55,607 nt of DNA. It comes from Myxococcales bacterium (GTDB lineage Bacteria > Myxococcota_A > UBA9160 > SMWR01). A program made the position numbers and the translations under genes. Every line of letters starts with the position of its first letter. Within the stretch, counting starts at the first letter, position 1. The stretch is from assembly GCA_013215605.1 (NCBI GenBank), contig JABSQW010000118.1:1-55607 (forward strand), written 5' to 3'. The notes under the pieces are model-generated. The model was given only the letters and a program-made list of their open reading frames with translations, searched no databases and was not told where the DNA came from. Positions 25,282 to 33,731 of the stretch are shown piece by piece.

Positions 25282-26463
25282 GTGGCCGTCCCCGGCCTCG
25301 ACGAGCTGATCGCCGGGGGGCTGCGCGGTCGGCGCGTCTTCGTGCGCGCCGCCCTGAACGTCCCCATGGCCGACGGCGCCATTACGGACGACACGCGCAT
25401 TCGCGCGTCGCTGCCGACGATCCAGAAGCTCCGCGACGCGGGCGCCCGGGTCGTGGTGGCGTCCCACCTCGGGCGTCCGAAGGGCGAGCGCAACCCGGAG
25501 TTCAGCCTCCGACCCGTTGCACCGCGCATGGCGCAGCTGCTGGCGACCGGCGTGTCCTTCTGTGAGGAGAGCACAGGACGCGCCCCGCTCGAAGCCATTG
25601 CCGAACTCGGCGAGGGGCAGGTGATCCTCCTCGAAAATCTCCGCTACGCCGAGGGAGAGGAGGCGAACGACCGGAGCTTCGCGCGGGCACTTGCGGAGCT
25701 CGCCGACGCCTACGTGAACGACGCCTTTGGCACCGCTCACCGAGCCCACGCCTCGACGGCGGGAATGGCAGAGCGGGTCCCCAGAGGCGCGGCCGGTCTC
25801 CTGCTCGAATCGGAGATTCAGCACCTGAAGGCGGTGCGAGAGCCCGAGCGCCCGCTGCTCGTCCTCATCGGCGGTGCGAAGGTCTCCGACAAGATCGCGG
25901 TGCTCGACGCGCTCGCGCCCCACGCCGACGTTCTCGCCATCGGCGGAGCCATGGCGTACACGTTCCTCGCGGCGCGCGGGCAGGCGATCGGGAATTCCCT
26001 CGTCGAGCCCGATTCATTCGGCGACGCGCGGCGCGTCGAGCGCGCGGCGGCAGCGGCGGGCAACCGCCTGCTCCTCCCGATCGACCACGTGATCGCCAAG
26101 CGGGTCTCGCGCGATGCCGAGACCCGCCATGTCGAGGTCATCCCCGACGGCTGGCTCGGCGTCGACATCGGGCCGGAAACCGCGAACCGCTACCGTGCCG
26201 AGGCTGCCGCAGCGAAAACCGTCTTCTGGAACGGCCCCATGGGCATTTTCGAGATCGCCCCCTTCGCGAAGGGCACCGAGACCGTCGCGCTCGGTCTCGC
26301 CGAGAGCTCGGCCACCACGGTGGTCGGCGGGGGGGATTCCCTCGCAGCCATCAACTCGCTCGGGATGGGTTCCCGAATCGACCATCTCTCGACCGGCGGT
26401 GGGGCCTCCCTCGAATTCGTTCAGGGTCTCGAGCTGCCCGGCGTCACCGCACTGGAGTGTTGA
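25282..26463 (+). CDS. pgk: Phosphoglycerate kinase
   Basis: The 393-aa cytoplasmic kinase makes ATP from 1,3-bisphosphoglycerate. Family features are HLGRPKGERNPEFSLRPVA, YVNDAFGTAHRAHAST, LIGGAKVSDKIAVL, WNGPMGIFE and VVGGGDSLAAI. One oddity stands out: the substrate-loop motif VRVDxNVP reads VRAALNVPM, so the usual aspartate (which contacts 3-phosphoglycerate in known structures) is Ala24, with Val-to-Ala beside it. The rest of the active site looks intact. The GTG start at 25282 lies four bases after gap. tpiA follows after three bases. Confidence 0.97.
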   Translation: MAVPGLDELIAGGLRGRRVFVRAALNVPMADGAITDDTRIRASLPTIQKLRDAGARVVVASHLGRPKGERNPEFSLRPVAPRMAQLLATGVSFCEESTGRAPLEAIAELGEGQVILLENLRYAEGEEANDRSFARALAELADAYVNDAFGTAHRAHASTAGMAERVPRGAAGLLLESEIQHLKAVREPERPLLVLIGGAKVSDKIAVLDALAPHADVLAIGGAMAYTFLAARGQAIGNSLVEPDSFGDARRVERAAAAAGNRLLLPIDHVIAKRVSRDAETRHVEVIPDGWLGVDIGPETANRYRAEAAAAKTVFWNGPMGIFEIAPFAKGTETVALGLAESSATTVVGGGDSLAAINSLGMGSRIDHLSTGGGASLEFVQGLELPGVTALEC

Positions 26464-26466
26464 AAC

Positions 26467-27234
26467 GTGAGAACTTCCATTCTGGCCGCGAACTGGAAGA
26501 TGCAAAAGACCGTCTCGGAGGCGGTCCGCTTTCTCGAGGCCTTTCTGCCACTGGTCGCCGACGCCGACGCTGTCGAGGTGGTGATCGCCCCGCCCTTCAC
26601 GGCGCTCGGGCGATGCGGTGAAGAGCTCGAAGGGTCCAACGTCAAGTTGGCGTCCCAGAACGTGAACAACGAGGAGAAGGGGGCGTTTACCGGGGAGATC
26701 GCGCCGGCGATGCTCCGCGACGTCGGATGCAGCTACGCGATCGTCGGCCACAGCGAGCGTCGAGCCCTGTACGGCGAGACCGACGCGTTCATCGCCAAGA
26801 AAGCCGGGGCGCTGCTCGCGGCGGGTCTGCTTCCGATCGTCTGCGTCGGCGAGCTCCTCGATGAACGCGAATCCAACCGCACCTTCGACGTGATCGGCCG
26901 CCAGCTCGCCGGGAGCCTTGCCGAAGTGCCGGTGGAACGCGCGTCCGAAGTGGTGATCGCCTACGAGCCGGTCTGGGCCATCGGAACGGGGAAGACCGCC
27001 ACCCCGGAGATCGCTCAGGAGGTTCACGCGTTCATCCGCGAGAAGCTCGGCGAGGCCTTCGGCAGCGCGGGGAAGGACATGCGAATCCAGTACGGCGGCT
27101 CCGTCAAGCCCGAGAACGTCTACGATCTAATGGCGAAACCCGACATCGATGGAGCCCTCGTCGGAGGCGCGAGTCTCGATCCAGACTCCTTCGCAAAGAT
27201 CGTGCAATTCGAGAAGCAGGGAGTTGCGCAATGA
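26467..27234 (+). CDS. tpiA: Triose-phosphate isomerase
   Basis: The 255-aa TIM-barrel enzyme interconverts dihydroxyacetone phosphate and glyceraldehyde 3-phosphate. Catalytic elements are all present: Lys in AANWKM, His in AIVGHSERR, Glu in AYEPVWAIGTGK (loop 6), and the phosphate site QYGGSVKPEN and VGGASLD. Start is GTG three bases after pgk. Its stop overlaps secG as ATGA, so the two are translationally coupled. Confidence 0.98.
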   Translation: MRTSILAANWKMQKTVSEAVRFLEAFLPLVADADAVEVVIAPPFTALGRCGEELEGSNVKLASQNVNNEEKGAFTGEIAPAMLRDVGCSYAIVGHSERRALYGETDAFIAKKAGALLAAGLLPIVCVGELLDERESNRTFDVIGRQLAGSLAEVPVERASEVVIAYEPVWAIGTGKTATPEIAQEVHAFIREKLGEAFGSAGKDMRIQYGGSVKPENVYDLMAKPDIDGALVGGASLDPDSFAKIVQFEKQGVAQ

Positions 27235-27617
27235 ACGCCGTCATCACCGTCCTCCACATCGTCGTCTGCATCTTCATGATCGCGGTGATCCTGCTCCAGC
27301 GCGGCAAGGGCGCCGAGGTCGGCGCCGTGTTCGGCGGCGGCGGCAGCTCGACGGTGTTCGGCAGCCGCGGCGCGGGCAACTTCCTGACGAAGCTCACCAC
27401 CGCCTCGGCGGTCATCTTCATGGCCACGAGCCTCGCGCTCTCGTACCTCAACACGACCGACGGCGGTGATCAGCTCTTCTCGGACGGCATCGAAGAAGAG
27501 GCCGTCGCCGAGGAGTCGCTGTTCGAAGAAGTGGGAAGCGTGCCCGCCGAGGCCACGGGCGAGACCAACGCGGTGGACGAGCCCCTGGTCGAGGTCCCGG
27601 GCGACGCGCAGCCCTGA
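27231..27617 (+). CDS. secG: Preprotein translocase subunit SecG
   Basis: The 128-aa membrane protein is the accessory subunit of the SecYEG channel. It has two membrane helices (VLHIVVCIFMIAVILLQRG and TTASAVIFMATSLALSYL) joined by the conserved loop KGAEVGAVFGGGGSSTVFGSRG. An acidic C-terminal tail of about 45 residues (EEEAVAEESLFEE and beyond) is longer than in E. coli SecG. tpiA-secG followed by tRNA-Leu(GAG) matches the gene order seen around secG-leuU in other proteobacteria. Confidence 0.96.
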   Translation: MNAVITVLHIVVCIFMIAVILLQRGKGAEVGAVFGGGGSSTVFGSRGAGNFLTKLTTASAVIFMATSLALSYLNTTDGGDQLFSDGIEEEAVAEESLFEEVGSVPAEATGETNAVDEPLVEVPGDAQP

Positions 27618-27669
27618 TCGCACGACGTTTTGGCCGACGCGGCTGGGATTCGATCGTACCTCGTGAAAC

Positions 27670-27698
27670 TTGCGCTCCCTCGCGCTCGCTCCTAGGTT
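27670..27698 (+). promoter_or_regulatory. Predicted promoter of tRNA-Leu(GAG)
   Basis: TTGCGC is followed after 17 bases by TAGGTT, with 19 bases from there to the mature tRNA. The hexamers are weak alone (three matches each), but the arrangement copies the tRNA-Leu(CAG) promoter at 11546-11574. Confidence 0.4.
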
Positions 27699-27717
27699 TC
27701 AGAACTTCGCCGAGATT

Positions 27718-27801
27718 GCGGCAGTGGCGGAATTGGTAGACGCACCAGCTTGAGGGGCTGGCGGGGGCAACCCCGTGGAGGTTCGAATCCTCTCTGCCGC
27801 A
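27718..27801 (+). tRNA. tRNA-Leu (anticodon GAG)
   Basis: An 84-base class II tRNA. Acceptor arms are GCGGCAG and CTGCCGC with discriminator A. The D-arm region is TGGCGGAATTGGTAGACGC, anticodon stem CCAGC/GCTGG holds loop TTGAGGG giving anticodon GAG, the variable arm is CGGGGGCAACCCCGT, and the T-arm is GGTTCGAATCC. CCA is not encoded. It lies 100 bases after secG. Confidence 0.97.
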
Positions 27802-27820
27802 CCCTCTCTCGGGCTCCGAA

Positions 27821-27851
27821 TCCAGGCAAAGCCTGGAGCGACGCGGGTCGC
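27821..27851. terminator. Tandem hairpins between tRNA-Leu(GAG) and the convergent oxidoreductase gene
   Basis: Two adjacent perfect stem-loops lie in the 52-base convergent gap: TCCAGGC-AAA-GCCTGGA at 27821-27837, and GCGAC-GCGG-GTCGC at 27838-27851. Neither has a T tract, so they are hairpin candidates for ending or stabilising transcripts from both sides rather than standard intrinsic terminators. Confidence 0.4.
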
Positions 27852-27853
27852 GC

Positions 27854-28480
27854 CTACTCCCCGGAAGCCCGACGTTCCAGGGTCCGGTTGACCCAGCGCT
27901 GGTAGAGCTCGTAGGGCTGGGCGCCGATGACCGCCGCATCGTTGTCGGCGAGGCGCATCGCCGGTACGCCGGTCACACCGATCTCCTGGGCCTCGGCGAA
28001 CTCCGCCCTGACCCGCTGCGCGAGATCGGGCTCGTGCATGCGGTCGAAGCGATCCGCTGGCAAACCGATCTCGCTCCACAACCGCTCGAGCACGGCGTCA
28101 TCGCTGACATCCAGATTCTCCGAGAAATACGCCCGCAGCAACCGCTCGTGGGTCCGTTTGAAGGCGTCGCGCCCGAGCTCCGCCGCCGCCTTTGCCGCGC
28201 AGTGAGCCGGAACGCTGTGACTCGGGGGCCTCCCGTCCCCCTCCCAGACCCGGAAGTCGCCTGAATCGGGCTCGGCGGCGGGTCGCTCCCACGACCGCGT
28301 GTAGCGGCGAAACTTCTCGAGGTCACGGTCGGCATTCGCCCGGGGGCGGAGCAGGTACGACCGCCACTCGAGCTCCACGAGGTCGCCGAACTCGGTCTCG
28401 AGACGCTCGAGCCGGACCGCGGCGTTGTAGCACCACGGGCAGAGATAGTCGGAGTACACGACGAAGCGGACCGACTCCAC
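27854..28480 (-). CDS. DsbA-family (FrnE-like) thiol oxidoreductase
   Basis: The 208-aa thioredoxin-fold protein starts VRFVVYSDYLCPWCYNAAVRLERL, with the CPWC active site near residue 14 and no signal peptide, so it is cytoplasmic. A helical insert follows, then the cis-proline loop IGVTGVPAMRLAD and the closing VIGAQPYELYQRWVN. This matches the FrnE/2-hydroxychromene-2-carboxylate isomerase side of the DsbA family. The redox partner is unknown. Start is GTG at 28480. It is divergent from the aldolase gene, with 184 bases between. Confidence 0.9.
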   Translation of the reverse strand: MESVRFVVYSDYLCPWCYNAAVRLERLETEFGDLVELEWRSYLLRPRANADRDLEKFRRYTRSWERPAAEPDSGDFRVWEGDGRPPSHSVPAHCAAKAAAELGRDAFKRTHERLLRAYFSENLDVSDDAVLERLWSEIGLPADRFDRMHEPDLAQRVRAEFAEAQEIGVTGVPAMRLADNDAAVIGAQPYELYQRWVNRTLERRASGE

Positions 28481-28664
28481 AGCGCGACGCTACCACACGC
28501 GCCCCGCCCAACCGGTCGCCTCCCGGGGAGCCCTGCGATAAAGTGGCCGCCGGATTCTGTCCGCCGCAGCCAGCCTTCGATCGACCCGACCGATGCCGGG
28601 CTCCGGCACCGAACGACAAGGGTCACGAAGCGAGTCACGAACGGATACGGGGAAGGAAAATCCT

Positions 28665-29681
28665 ATGGGTGAACTGGAACAGATCGCGAAAGCCATGGTC
28701 GCGCCGGGCAAGGGCATCCTCGCCGCCGACGAGAGCTCGCCGACCATCAAGAAGCGATTCGACTCGATCAACGTCGAGTCCACCGAAGAGGCCCGCCGCG
28801 GCTACCGCGACATGCTGTTCACCACCGCCGGCGCCGAAGAGCACGTCAGCGGAGTCATTCTCTTCGACGAGACGATCCGCCAGAACAGCGCCGATGGCAC
28901 GCCGTTCCCGAAGCTGCTCGAGAGCAAGGGCATCCTTCCCGGCATCAAGGTGGACGCCGGCGCGAAGGATCTCCCGGGCGCCCCCGGAGAGAAGGTCACC
29001 GAGGGCCTCGACGGCCTGCGCGACCGCGTCAAGGAGTACCACGGTCTCGGCGCACGCTTCGCGAAATGGCGCGCGGTCATCAACATCGGTGACGGCATCC
29101 CGAGCGACTACTGCCTCGACGCCAACGCCCACGCCCTCGCGCGCTACGCGGCGCTCTGCGTCGAAGGCGGCCTCGTGCCGATCGTCGAGCCCGAGGTCAT
29201 CATGGACGGCTCCCACAGCCTCGAGACCTGCTACGAGGTCACGGCACGCACACTCCAGAAGGTGTTCACCGCCCTCTACGAGCAGCGGGTGCCCTGCGAG
29301 CAGATGATCCTGAAGCCGAACATGGTGATCAGCGGAAGCGACTGCTCGACGCAGGCGAGCGTCACACAGGTCGCGGAAGCGACGCTGCACTGCTTCCACC
29401 GCAGCGTGCCCGCCGCCGTGCCCGGGATCGTGTTCCTCTCGGGCGGCCAGAGCGACAAAGCCGCCACGGCCCACCTCTCCGAGATGAACAAGCTCGGCGG
29501 CGGACCCTGGGAGTTGAGCTTCTCCTACGGCCGCGCGCTCCAGGCCGCACCGCTCAAGGCCTGGGGGGGAAAGTCGGAGAACCTCGCCGCCGCCCAGAAG
29601 GCCTATCTCCACCGCGCCCGCTGCAACGGAGCCGCCCGCTCGGGGAGCTACTCGGCCGAGATGGAGTCGCAGGCCGCCTAG
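28665..29681 (+). CDS. Class I fructose-bisphosphate aldolase
   Basis: The 338-aa enzyme cleaves fructose 1,6-bisphosphate into two trioses through a Schiff base. It is the animal/plant-type class I enzyme rather than a metal-dependent class II form. GILAADES (active-site Asp), LPGIKVDAG (Lys), ARFAKWRAVINI (Lys), LVPIVEPEV (Glu), QMILKPNMV (the Schiff-base Lys) and FLSGGQSDKAAT are all present. The ATG at 28665 has GGGGAAGGA just upstream. With gap, pgk and tpiA it covers the triose part of glycolysis. It stands alone and converges on the flavin reductase gene. Confidence 0.96.
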   Translation: MGELEQIAKAMVAPGKGILAADESSPTIKKRFDSINVESTEEARRGYRDMLFTTAGAEEHVSGVILFDETIRQNSADGTPFPKLLESKGILPGIKVDAGAKDLPGAPGEKVTEGLDGLRDRVKEYHGLGARFAKWRAVINIGDGIPSDYCLDANAHALARYAALCVEGGLVPIVEPEVIMDGSHSLETCYEVTARTLQKVFTALYEQRVPCEQMILKPNMVISGSDCSTQASVTQVAEATLHCFHRSVPAAVPGIVFLSGGQSDKAATAHLSEMNKLGGGPWELSFSYGRALQAAPLKAWGGKSENLAAAQKAYLHRARCNGAARSGSYSAEMESQAA

Positions 29682-29754
29682 GACGGAGCCGGAGCAGTGG
29701 GAGGAGTCGCTGCAGCGACTCGTCGAGGACGTGCTCCCGAACTTCTCGTGAGCG

Positions 29755-30240
29755 TCAATCCTTCGCGGCCATCACCCCGTAGGACCCGCGGCAGTAGAGC
29801 AGCGGCACTCGCTCGGTGACGCGCACCTCTTCGACTTCGCCGAGGTAGATCACGTGGTCGCCCGCGTCGTGGGCCGCGACGACGCGGCAGTCGAGGGCAC
29901 CGACGGTGCCGGGAAGCAACGGCGCGCCGGTCTTGGCGGTCTCGACGTCGAGTCCATCGAAGCGCTTGTCCTCGTCCTTCTTCGACGCGAAGCGATTCGA
30001 GAGGTCCGCCTGGTCGGCCGCGAGGATGTTGACGGCGAACACGCCGCTCTCGGCGATCACCGGGTGGGTATTCGACGACTTGTCGGCGCAAACGAGCACC
30101 AGCGGCGGCGATAGAGACACCTCCGTAAAGGCCGACACCGTCATACCGTGGATCTTCTCGCCGACGCGCGACGTCACGATCGTGACACCGGTCGCCCAGC
30201 CGCCGAGAAGTGTTTTGAAATCGTCCGAAGAAATCGCCAC
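29755..30240 (-). CDS. Flavin reductase-like FMN-binding protein
   Basis: The 161-aa protein has the split-barrel flavin reductase pattern: FKTLLGGWATGVTIVTSR, HGMTVSAFTEVSLSPPLVLVCAD, GVFAVNILAADQADLSNRFA, LDCRVVAAHDAGDHVIYLGEVEEVRV, and a C-terminal PLLYCRGSYGVM. It probably reduces FMN/FAD with NAD(P)H for a partner monooxygenase. An LLM-family oxidoreductase is divergently encoded 136 bases away and could be such a partner, although that gene looks F420-type. Start is GTG at 30240. Confidence 0.9.
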   Translation of the reverse strand: MAISSDDFKTLLGGWATGVTIVTSRVGEKIHGMTVSAFTEVSLSPPLVLVCADKSSNTHPVIAESGVFAVNILAADQADLSNRFASKKDEDKRFDGLDVETAKTGAPLLPGTVGALDCRVVAAHDAGDHVIYLGEVEEVRVTERVPLLYCRGSYGVMAAKD

Positions 30241-30376
30241 GCTGCCTCCGTCGTTCGACGCGCTTCCCCACCGGGCCCGCGGCGGCGCAAAGCATACGCG
30301 GCGGAGCGGCGGCTGCCTACTTCTCGCTCCCGAAGTCCTCCTCGCTTAAGATGGGGCCCCGCAAAGAGAGGCCCCC

Positions 30377-31423
30377 ATGAAACTCGGACTTGCCGTCGAG
30401 TACGCAGGACGCGGTGTCGACGTCCCCGTCGAACTCATCCAGCGCTGTGAAGCCATGGGCTACGACTCCGTCTGGACCGCCGAGGCCTACGGGTCCGACG
30501 CCATCACGCCCCTCGCCTACATCGCGGCCCACACGAAGAAGATCCGGCTCGGCACAGGCGTCATTCAGCTCTCCGCGCGCACGCCCGCGATGACCGCCAT
30601 GCAGCTCGGCACCCTGGACGCGCTGGCCGGCGGCGGGCGCGTGATCGGGGGACTCGGCGTCTCCGGACCCCAAATCGTGGAGGGCTGGTACGGCATGCCG
30701 TGGGGAAACCCCAAAGAGAAGATGCGCGACTACGTGACCATCATGAAGAAGATCTTCGCCCGAGAGAGTCCGGTGGTGCACGACGGCAAGGAGATCCGGC
30801 TCCCCTACCAGGGACCGGGCTCCACGGACATGGGCAAGCCCCTCAAGTCGATCCTCCACTACGAGAATCCCCCCAAGATCTGGCTCGGGACCGGCGCCAG
30901 GGCGACGGTCACACTGACCGCCGAAGTCGCGGACGGATGGCTCGCCTTCGGGATGCGGCCCGGCAACGTCGAAACCTTCAAGTCCTGGTTCGAGGAGGGC
31001 TTCGCTCGCGCGGGGGGCGGCAAGGGCTACGACGACTTCGAGATCCAGGGCGGCGCCAGTGTGACGATCACGGACGACGTCCAATCCGCCCTACAGGCGG
31101 GTAAGCCCTTCGTCGCGCTCTACGTCGGGGGGATGGGGCACCCGAAGCTCAACTTCCACAACAAGCGCATGCACCGCGAGGGCTACGGTGAGGCCGCGGA
31201 TCGCATCCTCGAGCTCTTCCAGGCGGGCAGGCGCAACGAGGCCGCCGCGGCGGTTCCCGACGAATACATGGACGAGGGCGGTCTCTACGGGAGTGTCGAG
31301 CGCATCCGCGAGCGGTGGCGAACCCAGTGGGAGAAGATGCCCTACACGGGGGTGACCGTCCGCTCTCAGCGAGACGAGGGCTACGACCTGATGGCGGACC
31401 TGGTGGGAGCGCGCGACCGCTGA
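30377..31423 (+). CDS. LLM-class (luciferase-like) F420-type oxidoreductase
   Basis: The 348-aa TIM-barrel protein belongs to the bacterial luciferase-like superfamily. Signatures are MKLGLAVEYAGRG, ELIQRCEAMGYDSVWTAEAYGSDA, KKIRLGTGVIQLSARTPAMTAM, LDALAGGGRVIGGLGVSGPQIVEGWYG, and PKIWLGTGARATVTLTAEVADGWL. The AEAYGSDA/GVSGPQ pattern is typical of F420-dependent members, but FMN use cannot be excluded. GAGAGG lies five bases before the ATG. It is divergent from the flavin reductase gene and convergent with glycerate kinase. The substrate is unknown. Confidence 0.9.
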   Translation: MKLGLAVEYAGRGVDVPVELIQRCEAMGYDSVWTAEAYGSDAITPLAYIAAHTKKIRLGTGVIQLSARTPAMTAMQLGTLDALAGGGRVIGGLGVSGPQIVEGWYGMPWGNPKEKMRDYVTIMKKIFARESPVVHDGKEIRLPYQGPGSTDMGKPLKSILHYENPPKIWLGTGARATVTLTAEVADGWLAFGMRPGNVETFKSWFEEGFARAGGGKGYDDFEIQGGASVTITDDVQSALQAGKPFVALYVGGMGHPKLNFHNKRMHREGYGEAADRILELFQAGRRNEAAAAVPDEYMDEGGLYGSVERIRERWRTQWEKMPYTGVTVRSQRDEGYDLMADLVGARDR

Positions 31424-31433
31424 CAGGGAACCG

Positions 31434-31450
31434 CCGTCGGGCGCCGACGG
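31434..31450. terminator. Hairpin in the convergent gap between the LLM and glycerate kinase genes
   Basis: CCGTCGG-GCG-CCGACGG is a perfect 7-bp stem with a 3-base loop, 10 bases after the LLM stop codon. No T tract follows, so its terminator role is only suggested by position. Confidence 0.4.
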
Positions 31451-31557
31451 TCCAGGATCGTGAGCTCGCTCGTCAGCGGTCCCCCGGACGACCCCGCGCC
31501 CCGCTGCCCCACAGGGCCAACGCCCATGCGGGATCGGCGTGAGCGAAGTCGGGCGAG

Positions 31558-32930
31558 CTAGGAGGATTCAACCAGGACGAGGTCCATCACGTTCGTCCCG
31601 GTGGCGCCCGTGACGAGCAGGCCGCCTTCGGCGGCGAAGAACGCGTGCGAGTCGTTGATCGCGAGTGCCGCCAGAGCATCGACGCCGCGCTCCCGACCGC
31701 GCGCCACACTGCCCCCATCCGCAAACGCGCCGGCGGCGTCCGTGGGCCCGTCGCGTCCATCGGTGCCCACCGCGAGCAGCGTGATGTCCGCGGTCCCTTG
31801 GAGAGCCAGAGCAGCCGCCAGTGCGAGCTCTTGACTGCGCCCACCGCGACCGGCGCCGCGCAACGTCACGGCGGTCTCGCCGCCCGCCACCCAGCACGTC
31901 TCGCCGCGCGGGCGATCTTTGCAGACACGCTCCACGAGCTCGCGCCCGGCCTCCCGAGCCTCTCCCGCGAGAAGCTCTCCCAGATCGACGCAGTCGAGAC
32001 CGCGCCGCTCCGCGGACGCGAGCGCCGCCGCGCGCGCGGTGCCGTTGGTCGCGACCAGGGTCGTTCGCACGCGGTGCAGGGTGGGATCTCCCGGCTTCAC
32101 GGTTTCCTCCACGTCGCCCCGCGCCCCGGCTTCGAGGTGTGCCACGATGTCCCGTGGCGTCTCGCCGATGACGCCGCGTCGTTCGAGCGTGGTCAGAGCG
32201 ATGGCGTACGTACTTGGATCTGCCGTGACCGGCCCCGAACCGATCACGTCGAGACGGTCCCCCGGAACGTCCGAGAGGACGAGCGCCTCGACTCGACCGC
32301 AACGAAGCGCCCGTGCGAGTCGTCCGCCGGAGATCGCACTCAGGTGCTTGCGCACCGCGTTGAGCTCGTCGATCTCGGCTCCTGCCGCCATCAGCAGGTC
32401 GGCGGTGTGGGCCACCTCGTCCATCGCGAGACCCTCGGCGGGAACGGTCATCAGACTCGACGCGCCACCCGACAGGAGCAGCACGAACACGTCGTCGGGG
32501 CGTGCCGCGGCCGCGAGACCGAGCGCCTCGCGGGCCGCGCGTTCGCAGCGGAGATCGGGCGTGGGATGGGCGGTCTCGCGAACCGACATCCCCGGGACCG
32601 CCGCGGCCTGTCCCTCGGGAGCGATCACCAGTCCGTTCGCGATCCGGTCGCGCGCGTGTTCGGCGAGGGCCGTGGCCATGGCCACCGCGCCCTTGCCTGC
32701 GGCGAGGACGACGATTCGGGCGTCGTCGGGAATCCGGCTCCCCGCGATCTCGAGAGCGTGTCCCTCTCGCTGAAGGGTAGAGGCGACGGCTGTGGCCGGA
32801 TCGACCGCGGCGAGTGCGTCGCGGAAGATGGATTCCAGGGTCTGGCGGTGGGGGTGGGGCAGCGTGGGGAGACTTTGGAGATTTCGGAGGTTTGTCGGAG
32901 CGTTGGCGGCAGGCGCGGTGCGCGGGTCAT
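31558..32930 (-). CDS. Glycerate 2-kinase (MOFRL family) with a broken or non-standard 5' end
   Basis: The enzyme phosphorylates D-glycerate to 2-phosphoglycerate. The coding frame shows IVVLAAGKGAVAMATAL, VFVLLLSGGASSLMTVP, ELNAVRKHLSAISGGRLA, LVLSDVPGDRLDVIGSGPV, TCWVAGGETAVTL, GGRSQELALAAAL, and LLAVGTDGRDGPTDAAGAF. The 5' end is odd. The only ATG overlapping the upstream stop (ATGA at 32927-32930) is one base out of frame with the family-like start TLESIFRDALAAVD (from 32841). The first ATG/GTG in the right frame is at 32685, already past the glycine loop. A one-base loss between 32842 and 32930, or a CTG start at 32862, would explain this. It is last in the dnaK-lon run. Confidence 0.8.
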
Positions 32931-33727
32931 TGCGGGTTGTCGCCCGCGTCCCGACTCGGCGTCAACCGGATCTCGATCCTGCGGTTCTTCGCCCTCCCCT
33001 GCGGCGTGTCGTTCGGCGCGATGGGGTGGAACGGGCCGTAGGAGACAGCACGCAGCCGCCCGGTGTCGATGCCCGACTCGGCGAGCAGGCGCACCACCTC
33101 CGTCGAGCGCGAGCCCGCGAGCTCCCAATTCGTCTGGTACTGCTTCGCGAGACGGGGAGTGATCGGAACGTTGTCGGTGTGACCCTGCACCTCGACGATG
33201 GCGTCCGTCTTCGCGAGCTGGGTCGAAACGCGTTTGATCACGTCCCGGCCCTGGGGGTTGAGGCTTGCGGAGCCCGACCCGAACAGGATCGCCTGGGAGA
33301 GATTTACGCGGATGCCCTCACGGAGCTGCTCGATCTCGATCTGGCCTTTCGACACCTCATCCCCGAGGTCCTCGACGAGCGACTTGTAGGTGCTGCGCAG
33401 CTTCGTGATTTCGGCGGTCGTCGTCGCGAGCTTCGCGTCGCGGCTGCGCAGGTGGGTGGACAGCAGGTCTCGGCTCTTCGTGAGCTTGTTGAGGTCCGCA
33501 CTCATGATCTCGTTTCGCTGGCGCAGGTCTTCGCGGTCGTCGGCGAGCTGAGCGCGCTCTTCGTCGAGATTGCGATTCGATGCCGCCAGCAGGTTCACCT
33601 GCTTCTCGAGTCGCTTGCGCTCGACATCGAGCTGGTCTCGATCGGCGACGACCGCGTCGAACGATCCCTTGGTCACGCAGCCGCCGGTAAGCAGCGAGAT
33701 CGCGACGAGCGCCACCAGACGCCTCAC
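32927..33727 (-). CDS. OmpA/MotB-family peptidoglycan-associated lipoprotein with coiled coil
   Basis: The protein is about 266 aa. It has a lipoprotein signal VRRLVALVAISLLTGGC, a long coiled coil (about residues 25-125, with DRDQLDVERKRLEKQ and ERAQLADDREDLRQ), and a C-terminal OmpA domain: LFGSGSASLNPQGRDVI, VEVQGHTDNVPIT, WELAGSRSTEVVRLL and NRRIEIRLTP. It likely sits in the outer membrane and binds peptidoglycan. GTG at 33727 gives a compact signal peptide and starts 4 bases after the lon stop; ATG codons at 33766 and 33769 would overlap lon. The ATGA at its end touches the glycerate kinase region. Confidence 0.9.
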   Translation of the reverse strand: MRRLVALVAISLLTGGCVTKGSFDAVVADRDQLDVERKRLEKQVNLLAASNRNLDEERAQLADDREDLRQRNEIMSADLNKLTKSRDLLSTHLRSRDAKLATTTAEITKLRSTYKSLVEDLGDEVSKGQIEIEQLREGIRVNLSQAILFGSGSASLNPQGRDVIKRVSTQLAKTDAIVEVQGHTDNVPITPRLAKQYQTNWELAGSRSTEVVRLLAESGIDTGRLRAVSYGPFHPIAPNDTPQGRAKNRRIEIRLTPSRDAGDNPQ

Positions 33728-33731
33728 CCCG

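Noticed and set aside
29704-29721. 18-base palindrome as an intrinsic terminator of the aldolase gene
   Set aside because: It has no loop and no T tract, so a stable terminator hairpin is unlikely; it is kept only as part of the orphan-remnant finding.
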